Positions 1 to 5,052 of a stretch of 5,052 nucleotides of DNA are shown piece by piece. Position numbers and translations under genes: made by a program. The notes beneath the pieces are model-generated. The model saw only the letters and a list, made by a program, of their open reading frames with translations. It had not been told where the DNA came from and ran no database searches. Each line of letters starts with the position of its first letter. The first letter of the stretch is position 1. The DNA is from Bacillota bacterium (GTDB taxonomy: Bacteria; Bacillota; Dethiobacteria; Dethiobacterales; Dethiobacteraceae). The stretch is from assembly GCA_018725345.1 (NCBI GenBank), contig QLUI01000150.1, positions 1 to 5,052 of the forward strand. The letters are read 5' to 3'.

Positions 1-139
1 ACACTCCCCCCGCTGTCAAACGTTCGCATTGCGGTATGCCTGCGATCCAATAAAAACGGAGAAAACCTGGGGGCACCGTTGCGAAGATTAAACAAAACGC
101 CCAATTGTTACTTATCCCAAGTTTACCATCGCTTACCCG
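1..139. other. Left-edge non-coding sequence
   Basis: No gene can be supported. A minus-strand frame is open from about 185 to the left edge (reading ...IAGIPQCERLTAGGV near the end) but has no ATG and no ribosome-binding site. A weak hairpin TCGCA/TGCGA lies near 24-45. GCCCAATT (99-106) recurs at 269-276, which may reflect chance or shared origin of the flank pieces. Confidence 0.4.
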
Positions 140-237
140 AAATCGAAGCTGAAAACCCTGATTTGAGGGATGTATGGGGACTACATCTTCTCAAATCGAA
201 GCTGTTTTCAGCCCTACAGAATTTATGGGGACTACAT
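140..237. repeat. Two imperfect tandem copies of a ~52-bp unit
   Basis: AAATCGAAGCTG occurs at 140-151 and 193-204 (53 bases apart), and TATGGGGACTACAT at 173-186 and 224-237 (51 bases apart), so two blocks recur in the same order with diverged sequence between. A partial further echo of the first block occurs inverted at 246-252 (CAGCTTC) and direct at 279-284 (GAAGCT). The spacing is like a CRISPR unit, but the repeated part is too diverged and there are only two copies. Decayed tandem duplication or an array of binding sites are the simpler readings. Confidence 0.6.
148..212. repeat. Long interrupted hairpin within the tandem repeat
   Basis: Three nested arms pair perfectly: GCTGAAAAC (148-156) with GTTTTCAGC (204-212), ATTTGAG (161-167) with CTCAAAT (190-196), and GATGTA (169-174) with TACATC (182-187), leaving the loop TGGGGAC. 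That gives 22 base pairs over 65 bases, separated by internal loops. No T run follows on either strand, so it is not a classical terminator. It could be a structured RNA, an operon-end stabiliser or a recombination site. Confidence 0.5.
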
Positions 238-289
238 TGAAACCTCAGCTTCAAAATACGTAAATCTAGCCCAATTCTGAAGCTAAATG

Positions 290-510
290 GATTCTATGAC
301 AGTCAGTTAGTGGTAAACCAGGGTTATGGTTCTTGAAAGAACTTTCCTCTACCGAGTGTTAAATCTACAGGAAGTTATGGATTAACGGTTCGTGAGCAAA
401 TGAAATCCTGAGGTAAGATAGTAATTTTGGGTATAGTTGAAATCAAAGCCATATGTCCACTGTTAAACGACACGAAAGGCAACCAGCAGCAAAGTGCTTT
501 TGCGCGGTAG
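290..510 (+). other. Possible structured RNA; group II intron domain I-like fragment suspected
   Basis: This gene-free stretch is dense in short helices on the plus strand: TGGT-AA-ACCA (311-320), GTTCT-TGAA-AGAAC (329-342), CAGGA (368-372) with TCCTG (406-410) flanked by CTA/TAG and enclosing GTTA-TGGAT-TAAC (374-386), TGTC (454-457) with GACA (469-472), and GCAAA-GTGCT-TTTGC (489-503). Phrases such as GTTCGTGAGCAAATGAAATC and TTAAACGACACGAAAGG feel like group II intron domain I to me, but I cannot verify this. No reverse transcriptase or domain V (AGC...GUU hairpin) is present here, so any intron would be a truncated remnant. The 3' edge abuts the end of the operon. Confidence 0.25.
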
Positions 511-522
511 CATAATAATAAT

Positions 523-921
523 CTATTTCTCTTTCAATCGTCTTACAGGAAATTGGGTCATTATGAATTTTGTGGGAAAATCCCTATGCTCTTCCCTTTT
601 TGCATATCCTGCTTCAGTAATAACCAGCATAGGTATCTCAGCAGGATATCTCCTTCTTTTAACAAACTCGTCTAAATCTTCCATTGCCTCATCAATACTA
701 TTCTTCTCACCTTCTATAGGAATGGGGATTCTAAGTTTGAACTCTTGTCCAAATAATCTCAACAGAATGTCAAGCCATAGAATGCTATCAGGTCTATCAT
801 GTTTATGAGTGTCCTGGGGAGTCAGGGACAAGAGTGCTTCAGCTTCCCCTATCACTATTTTCCCTTCTCCTTTAAATTTCAAGAGGGCTTTATAAATTTC
901 TTCTTCTCTAACTTCTGGCAT
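523..921 (-). CDS. Small uncharacterised alpha/beta protein, third gene of the operon
   Basis: This is a 132-residue soluble protein that I do not recognise. Predicted order from the sequence: helix (REEEIYKALLKF), strand (KIVIGEAEAL), helix (SILWLDILLRLFG), strand (FKLRIPIPIEG), amphipathic helix (SIDEAMEDLDEFVKRR), then a C-terminal beta pair (PMLVITEAGYAKRE and KFIMTQFPVRRL). It has no Cys and no clear catalytic triad; the conserved-looking spots are the ITEAGYA turn and the basic C-terminus VRRLKEK. The start is well fixed: GGGAGGAG lies 7-8 bases upstream inside the end of the preceding gene, and ATG directly follows that gene's TAG. It ends in TAG, with no gene after it for at least 520 bp, so it closes the operon. 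The role is unknown; a small accessory or sensor subunit is inference. Confidence 0.85.
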   Translation of the reverse strand: MPEVREEEIYKALLKFKGEGKIVIGEAEALLSLTPQDTHKHDRPDSILWLDILLRLFGQEFKLRIPIPIEGEKNSIDEAMEDLDEFVKRRRYPAEIPMLVITEAGYAKREEHRDFPTKFIMTQFPVRRLKEK

Positions 922-1971
922 CTATCTCTCCTCCCTTAATGCTTTTAAAAAGAAAGGGCGAAGTGACTCTAGCGCCTTCCTAATTTCTTCTATTCCGACA
1001 TTTGTAGGGAACTCGTCCTCTCCTTTTAGAAACTTAAGCAATTTGAGTCCTGATCCCCCCAAATATTCAAGGCATCTATTCCGCAAATCTTCAATAGCCT
1101 TTCCTAATTCTTGGAGACTTTCAGGCGGTTCTAACACCTCCTCACCGAATGATTTCAAGGTAGAAGCATACATATTCCATTCTTCTAGTAGCTTTCTTTT
1201 CCTCTCGGCATATTCCTTGTCCATATTCGCCAAGAGTTCGGCTGCATCCAGAAGTGCTTTACCATTTATCAAATTCTTAATTTCAGCCTCCGAAATCCCA
1301 TAAGTTTGCTGAATTTGTTGAATTTTAGCCCATGCTTCACCAAGATTCTGATATAACCTTTCAAAATCGCCATCATAGTCTAATACGACCTCATAATCAC
1401 GAAGATTTGCGAATTTGGTAATCGCATCCTCAGCCTTGCTTAAGAAGGTAACGTCTATTATTGACCTTCTCACGAGCTCAGATTTGAGTTTCTTATCAGC
1501 TCCACTTTCAAGGACACGTTTAAACGCAGGCTTTGCCGTTACAATTCCTTCAAGTTTTTCTTTAGTATTATCTGTTCCTTCTTTAAGCCAACTTGCAAGT
1601 AGAACTTCAGCGATCAAAATTTCGTTGATGTTCTCATTGATGTTTTTTAACTTCTGAAAAAGTCTTAATATCTCGTCAATCCCAAAGGTGTCTCCCAAGA
1701 TATCGTCGGAGATCCTTTCTGTCTTTACGCCAATCCCTTCTAATCTTACTTTATTCTTGTACTTTATTGGGTCCTCTACAGCCTTCCCTACTTCCTTCAC
1801 ATACTTGGTTACACCTTCTTCAGACCAATCATCTGAAAATCCAGGAATTCTCATCCTTTCTTCAGAAGACAGGCTCTCTGATTTCTTTTTAATCTCACCT
1901 AATTGCAATAAAAGCTGGTCCGCAGTCCAAATCTTTCTCTCAACGACCTTAGTTATATCTTCCATATTCAT
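922..1971 (-). CDS. Uncharacterised all-helical protein, probable partner of the ATPase
   Basis: This is a 349-residue soluble protein that I do not recognise. It is almost wholly alpha-helical and rich in Glu, Lys and Leu, with helical stretches around residues 98-130, 160-190, 203-225 and 245-345; heptad-like spacing at 245-300 (LLANMDKEYAERKRKLLEEW onward) suggests a short coiled coil. No P-loop, zinc-binding Cys pattern or nuclease motif is visible, and Cys occurs only at 300. Its ATG overlaps the TGA of the ATPase gene as ATGA, so translation is probably coupled. AAGGGG lies 4 bases before this ATG and 10 before an in-frame ATG at 1965, so the real start may be residue 3. The downstream gene begins right after its TAG. 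A structural or adaptor subunit binding the ATPase tail is inferred from context only. Confidence 0.87.
   Translation of the reverse strand: MNMEDITKVVERKIWTADQLLLQLGEIKKKSESLSSEERMRIPGFSDDWSEEGVTKYVKEVGKAVEDPIKYKNKVRLEGIGVKTERISDDILGDTFGIDEILRLFQKLKNINENINEILIAEVLLASWLKEGTDNTKEKLEGIVTAKPAFKRVLESGADKKLKSELVRRSIIDVTFLSKAEDAITKFANLRDYEVVLDYDGDFERLYQNLGEAWAKIQQIQQTYGISEAEIKNLINGKALLDAAELLANMDKEYAERKRKLLEEWNMYASTLKSFGEEVLEPPESLQELGKAIEDLRNRCLEYLGGSGLKLLKFLKGEDEFPTNVGIEEIRKALESLRPFFLKALREER
926..935 (-). promoter_or_regulatory. Ribosome-binding site of the small third gene
   Basis: The minus strand reads GGGAGGAGAG followed by ATAG and the ATG at 921. The purine-rich site lies within the last codons of the helical-protein gene, so the third gene has its own strong initiation signal even though it is directly abutted (TAGATG). 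Its product may therefore be made in excess of its upstream partner. Confidence 0.65.
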
Positions 1972-4802
1972 TTGACCCCTTTTGTAGTTCGGAAAAGATT
2001 TTCTATGTCTGTTAATTCGTGTTCTAATCGGAAAAGTGACGTGGAAACCTCATCCAAGTATTTTTTTCTTTCTGCAGCCTCTCTTTCCGCTTCTTCTGAG
2101 TCAGGTATGCCAACCATTTTTATCTGGTCGTTAATGATCTGCTCTATATCCTGCTCTTTTAAGTCCACGAACTTGACTGCCCTCTTATACTCCCAAAAAT
2201 TCTTTTTCAAGTTTTTTGCTGATTCATTTAGGTCTTCCATTGCTCTTCTAGCATTGTTGCACAAGTTATCTAAGTCTCTTATGTCACTATCAACATCATT
2301 TATACTCTCAACAAGAATTGATACAATAGATTTAACAAGTGGCGAGGCGTCAGTAGACTTCCTAACAACCTCTAACAGTTTCTTGAATCCGGGAAGGGAT
2401 TTCACCAATTGTTCATAACTTCCAAAAGCTATCCCCCCTAAGCCAAATTTACTTCCGGCTTCCTCCAACTCCTGGCAAGCATTCAATGTAGGAATAAAGT
2501 CCTTTTGGATTTTTTGGATAAAACCATCTAAATCTTCTGCCTCAAAGTTTCCCCTTACAGTTCTCCAAATTGCTTCAAGCAATCTACTTACGTCTTCATC
2601 CTGGTATAGCTTGAGGAAATTATTGAGAGGGAGGATACGCGCCAATTCTTCTATTTTATCTGTCTCCTCACTATGCCAATAAGCTTTTACTTTTTCAATG
2701 ATTTCTGTATTAGTTATCCCAGCCCCTCTTGCCTGATACGGTAATAAACGGTCTGGTAACCTTGTATGTCCTCCTTTACCAGGAGGCTCTCTGCCAGAAA
2801 TTAAGTATCGAAGATCACCTGCACCTCTGCCTTCTCTAGTGCCTTTAAAAAGTTCTCTTAAATCTGCTAAAAGAAGCCTTTCTTCTGGTTTCAAGTGGGA
2901 AAATGCCAGTGCAATTCCACTCACCGCTATCATCCTGTACCCTATCTGGGTTCTCCCCCACACGTTATCAGCATCTGGGGGATTTCCCTTGTAAATTGTT
3001 TCCGGTTTAGGAAGTTCATCTTTTACAGTATCGCTTAGGGCTTTTTCGTATATTCCGGTTTTCCGCGAGAGGAGAATATCTTCTTTGTCTTCTTTGAAAT
3101 CCTTCAGAATTTCCTGTAGATTCCCTGGGATAGCGGTGAGTTCTCCTGAAGCGCTCAATAAGAAGTCGGTAAGCAAATGTTGGAGTTTGATAATTTTCAG
3201 TTTACCATTTCCTTCCAACCATTTGAAAAGAAGCTTCTTTTCTTCTTTCCTTAAATCTTCTCCATATGGTAGAAGGCATAAAACACCTTTAGTATCTAGC
3301 AAAGACGATGAAAGGAATTCATCTGTCTCGGAGTATGCTATAAAATCCCTTGCCGAGGCGAAGAAAAGAACTGTTATGTTACCATCTGTCCACATCCACA
3401 AAGGTTTATTTCGACCCTCCCACTTTCTCTTCATGTCATTAGGCACGTAATCTTTGACTATTGGATTCATTGTTGGAAATGGGAATGCTCCTCTAATTTC
3501 TTCTATCGAGAGTGGTAATCCCCGCTCAATTTCCCTCCGTTCCCACAATGTTCCAATGGTTCCATGCATTGCCGCATGTTCCTCTTTACTTCTTTCGTAT
3601 AGACTAAGTATTTCCTTGGATGTCTTTAAGAACTCCGGGCTTCCGTGCTCGTATTCAAGAAAATGGTCTAATACAAGACAAAACAGCTCTGGCAAATCTC
3701 TTTCATCAATATATGTAAGCCACTCATCATCAGACAGGGCACGCACTGTCTTTCTGAAATATTCCGATATAAGTATTGCGTTATCCTTATTTATTTTGAA
3801 TGCTTCTATCAGTCTCTCAGCAAATTCTCCCGTTTGTAATTTCTCGGTGTTAATAATATATCGTCTTCCCCTTTCACAAGTTATAGGGGCTAGTTCAAGT
3901 AGGAATGAGATTTTAGAAGGACTTATCTTATCTGTAAGTGCTGCTGGTACTTCTGTTGGTGGTTGACCAATGGAATCAAGCTCCCCTTTTATAATTCGAG
4001 AAGCCTTTGCTACATCTCGAATGTATTCACTCTCTAGTTTCTCAAGAACCTCCGCGGTCTTGAAGAATTGCCTTGCCTTTCCCCTTGAAAGCCACCAACA
4101 AGCATTGCTTTTCCCTGCATCTTTAATTAGATTTTCTCGCATATATTTTACATCTGCCGCTGGTATTACCTTCCTTTTGACTCGATCTCTATCTGCACCA
4201 CCAAGTTCATAAATGCCAGCAGGGGCAAATGCTAAGAACTTGAGGTGGGTTCTACTCTCAAGCCATTGCATTAGCGGGCTTCTCTCTCCTGTTTGATCAA
4301 GCTTTTGAAGGACAGGATACTGCCCTTCTAATTCATCAACAAGCAATAATACCTTAGTACCGTCAATATTCTTCCCAGAGAATTTTCTCAAAACTGTTTC
4401 TAAAACTTTTGGAGTATCTTTTCTTACTTTCTCTCTGGGATCTAAAATCCTGTATATTTCTAAGGCATCTCCATTAGGGAGACCCTCCCTGAGCGACGAA
4501 ACTTTATCTTCAATCAACTTGTATACATTTCCTGGTGTGCAAGTTACATTGTTTTCGACTACCTCCTTAAATAAATCCTCTGCTAAAAAATATAGAGGAA
4601 TTATGTTTCTTTCGATAGCATACTTATGAATTTGAAAAAGAAGTTGCGTTTTCCCAACGCCATACGTCCCAATAATTGCATATGCCAAGTCCTCCAACGA
4701 GCCTGTCGTATACTTATCCAATAACTGCTGGATTTCTTCATCCTTTTTCTTATGCTCATTGGAAAGAGGTTCCCACTTTTTATCATAATCTGCCACAATC
4801 AT
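1968..4802 (-). CDS. Large AAA+/STAND-like P-loop ATPase with helical C-terminal tail
   Basis: This is a 944-residue cytoplasmic protein with no signal peptide or membrane segment. Seen: a Walker A motif GTYGVGKT at residues 45-52, a Walker B VLLLVDELEG at 151-160 with D156/E157 as Mg and catalytic residues, a sensor-1-like strand LKFLAFAP at 187-194, an Arg-rich DRDRVKRK at 204-211 that could hold an arginine finger, and a sensor-2-like SRGKAR at 239-244. This order fits the Orc1/Cdc6-STAND branch of AAA+ ATPases. Residues 475-550 look like an alternating alpha/beta module (strands around NITVLFF, KGVLCLLPY and KLKIIKL) without a second Walker A. Residues 653-696 are rich in Gly, Arg and Pro. 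The last 120 residues or so are charged and helical, probably coiled coil. The frame stays open to a TTG at 4850, but the ATG at 4802 has GAGGTGA 8 bases upstream and is preferred. First gene of the operon. The specific function is unknown; an ATP-driven regulator or motor of a defence or DNA-processing complex is inference. Confidence 0.9.
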   Translation of the reverse strand: MIVADYDKKWEPLSNEHKKKDEEIQQLLDKYTTGSLEDLAYAIIGTYGVGKTQLLFQIHKYAIERNIIPLYFLAEDLFKEVVENNVTCTPGNVYKLIEDKVSSLREGLPNGDALEIYRILDPREKVRKDTPKVLETVLRKFSGKNIDGTKVLLLVDELEGQYPVLQKLDQTGERSPLMQWLESRTHLKFLAFAPAGIYELGGADRDRVKRKVIPAADVKYMRENLIKDAGKSNACWWLSRGKARQFFKTAEVLEKLESEYIRDVAKASRIIKGELDSIGQPPTEVPAALTDKISPSKISFLLELAPITCERGRRYIINTEKLQTGEFAERLIEAFKINKDNAILISEYFRKTVRALSDDEWLTYIDERDLPELFCLVLDHFLEYEHGSPEFLKTSKEILSLYERSKEEHAAMHGTIGTLWERREIERGLPLSIEEIRGAFPFPTMNPIVKDYVPNDMKRKWEGRNKPLWMWTDGNITVLFFASARDFIAYSETDEFLSSSLLDTKGVLCLLPYGEDLRKEEKKLLFKWLEGNGKLKIIKLQHLLTDFLLSASGELTAIPGNLQEILKDFKEDKEDILLSRKTGIYEKALSDTVKDELPKPETIYKGNPPDADNVWGRTQIGYRMIAVSGIALAFSHLKPEERLLLADLRELFKGTREGRGAGDLRYLISGREPPGKGGHTRLPDRLLPYQARGAGITNTEIIEKVKAYWHSEETDKIEELARILPLNNFLKLYQDEDVSRLLEAIWRTVRGNFEAEDLDGFIQKIQKDFIPTLNACQELEEAGSKFGLGGIAFGSYEQLVKSLPGFKKLLEVVRKSTDASPLVKSIVSILVESINDVDSDIRDLDNLCNNARRAMEDLNESAKNLKKNFWEYKRAVKFVDLKEQDIEQIINDQIKMVGIPDSEEAEREAAERKKYLDEVSTSLFRLEHELTDIENLFRTTKGVK

Positions 4803-4810
4803 TTTCTTTT

Positions 4811-4817
4811 CACCTCT
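4811..4817 (-). promoter_or_regulatory. Ribosome-binding site that sets the ATPase start
   Basis: On the minus strand AGAGGTG is followed by eight bases (AAAAGAAA) and ATG at 4802-4800. GAGGTGA complements the anti-Shine-Dalgarno end of 16S rRNA in archaea and bacteria. The alternative upstream TTG at 4850 has no such site, so the first 16 residues of the longer frame (MARFCLRFLLNRGEKK) are most likely 5' leader. Confidence 0.75.
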
Positions 4818-4856
4818 ATTTAGCAAGAACCGCAAGCAAAATCTCGCCAAAGGCAG

Positions 4857-4864
4857 TAATAAAG
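4857..4864 (-). promoter_or_regulatory. Possible archaeal TATA box for the operon
   Basis: The minus strand reads CTTTATTA about 57 bases before the ATG at 4802. If it acts as a TATA box, transcription would start near 4835 and leave a leader of about 30 nt carrying the GAGGTGA site. The upstream BRE position is not convincingly purine-rich, and no well-spaced bacterial -35/-10 pair was found. The box overlaps one arm of the inverted repeat at 4860-4919, so it could be controlled through that dyad. This is a sequence-pattern call only. Confidence 0.3.
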
Positions 4865-4919
4865 CAGTTCAGGCTTTGCCTAATTCGCTGCTATCAGAAG
4901 AAGGATAGCATCTGCTTTA
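4860..4919. repeat. Nested inverted repeat, three-way-junction-like, upstream of the operon
   Basis: An outer stem pairs TAAAGCAG (4860-4867) with CTGCTTTA (4912-4919), 8 of 8. Inside lie a short hairpin AGGC-TTT-GCCT (4871-4881) and a longer one, TGCTATC (4889-4895) with GATAGCA (4904-4910), 7 of 7 around an 8-base loop. The arrangement could be a DNA operator or cruciform, or a folded RNA if transcribed from further upstream. It overlaps the candidate TATA box, so binding or folding here could control the operon. It does not fit a tRNA: there is no anticodon arm or T loop. Confidence 0.55.
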
Positions 4920-4985
4920 ATGAATGTCAACAGCATCAGCTTCTTGAGAGTGCCCTGGTCCACTAAGTGTCATCATGGAGATTGC

Positions 4986-5002
4986 ACAAAACGCTATTTT
5001 GT
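4986..5002. repeat. Short AT-rich hairpin
   Basis: ACAAAA (4986-4991) pairs with TTTTGT (4997-5002) around the loop CGCTA. On the plus strand it ends in TTTTGTT, so it could be a weak terminator for a plus-strand transcript, but the stem has only one G-C pair per arm and no long T run follows. The purpose is unknown. Confidence 0.35.
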
Positions 5003-5052
5003 TCAATCAGCCATAGCCCAACCGTACCGTACCCTGAGATAATCTGCCCACT

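Larger units (their letters stand above)
4803..5052. other. Upstream non-coding flank
   Basis: I see no credible gene here; the short plus-strand frame that crosses it has no start context and overlaps the ATPase gene. It holds the operon leader, the candidate promoter, the nested dyad at 4860-4919, a hairpin ACAAAA-CGCTA-TTTTGT at 4986-5002 and a small ACCGTACCGTACC direct repeat at 5021-5033. Whatever gene lies to the right is outside the window. Confidence 0.6.

Noticed and set aside
1..185. Minus-strand open frame running off the left edge
   Set aside because: About 60 codons without ATG, no ribosome-binding site, and it overlaps the tandem repeat; an open frame of this length is expected by chance.
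140..243. CRISPR array
   Set aside because: There are only two copies, with just 12- and 14-base exact blocks and diverged sequence between; real arrays keep 24-40 base repeats nearly identical. No cas gene is in the window.
486..507. Intrinsic terminator after the operon
   Set aside because: The GCAAA/TTTGC hairpin is not followed by a T run on the minus strand, so termination here cannot be supported.
494..808. Plus-strand open frame opposite the third gene
   Set aside because: It is an antisense shadow rich in Ser/Leu/Ile with no ribosome-binding site, and the minus-strand gene has a better start and composition. The other plus-strand frames between 1043 and 4966 were rejected for the same reason.
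4601..4798. 65-residue minus-strand frame inside the ATPase gene
   Set aside because: It lies in an alternate frame over the Walker A region, has low-quality composition and no ribosome-binding site of its own.
4803..4850. N-terminal extension of the ATPase from TTG at 4850
   Set aside because: There is no ribosome-binding site before the TTG, whereas a good GAGGTGA precedes the ATG at 4802, and the added residues overlap the likely leader.

Overview
The window holds one compact operon of three genes, all read on the minus strand (4802 down to 523), flanked by about 520 bp of non-coding sequence on its downstream side (1-522) and about 250 bp on its upstream side (4803-5052). The organism cannot be named from this window. 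Moderate AT-richness, Lys/Glu/Ile-rich proteins, a GAGGTGA ribosome-binding site and a TTTATTA box at a TATA-like distance fit a euryarchaeal genome, for example a methanogen or ANME-type archaeon, better than a typical bacterium. This is inference. No rRNA, tRNA, transposase or housekeeping gene anchors it.

Operon layout, in transcription order. (1) A 944-residue P-loop ATPase with an N-terminal AAA+/ASCE domain of Orc1/Cdc6-STAND flavour, a long unrecognised middle, an unusual Gly/Arg/Pro-rich patch and a predicted helical/coiled-coil tail. (2) A 349-residue, almost entirely alpha-helical acidic protein with no recognised domain; its ATG overlaps the stop of gene 1 (ATGA). (3) A 132-residue small alpha/beta protein whose ATG directly follows the stop of gene 2 (TAGATG) behind a strong GGGAGGAG. 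The tight spacing argues that the three products are made together and probably act as one complex. A large ATPase, a helical partner and a small accessory protein, isolated between structured non-coding sequences, resemble an accessory (defence-like or DNA-processing) module. None of the three matches a system I can name, and no nuclease, methyltransferase, protease or toxin effector is visible. An effector would have to hide in the unassigned parts of these proteins or lie outside the window.

The flanks are not featureless. Upstream, 4860-4919 can fold as an outer 8-bp stem enclosing two hairpins and overlaps the likely promoter; a further hairpin lies at 4986-5002. Downstream, 140-237 contains two imperfect tandem copies of a roughly 52-bp unit that also forms a long interrupted hairpin (148-212). 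The stretch from about 300 to 510 reads like a structured RNA, and I suspect, without proof, a degenerate piece of group II intron domain I on the plus strand. If so, the operon sits at or inside the remains of a mobile element.
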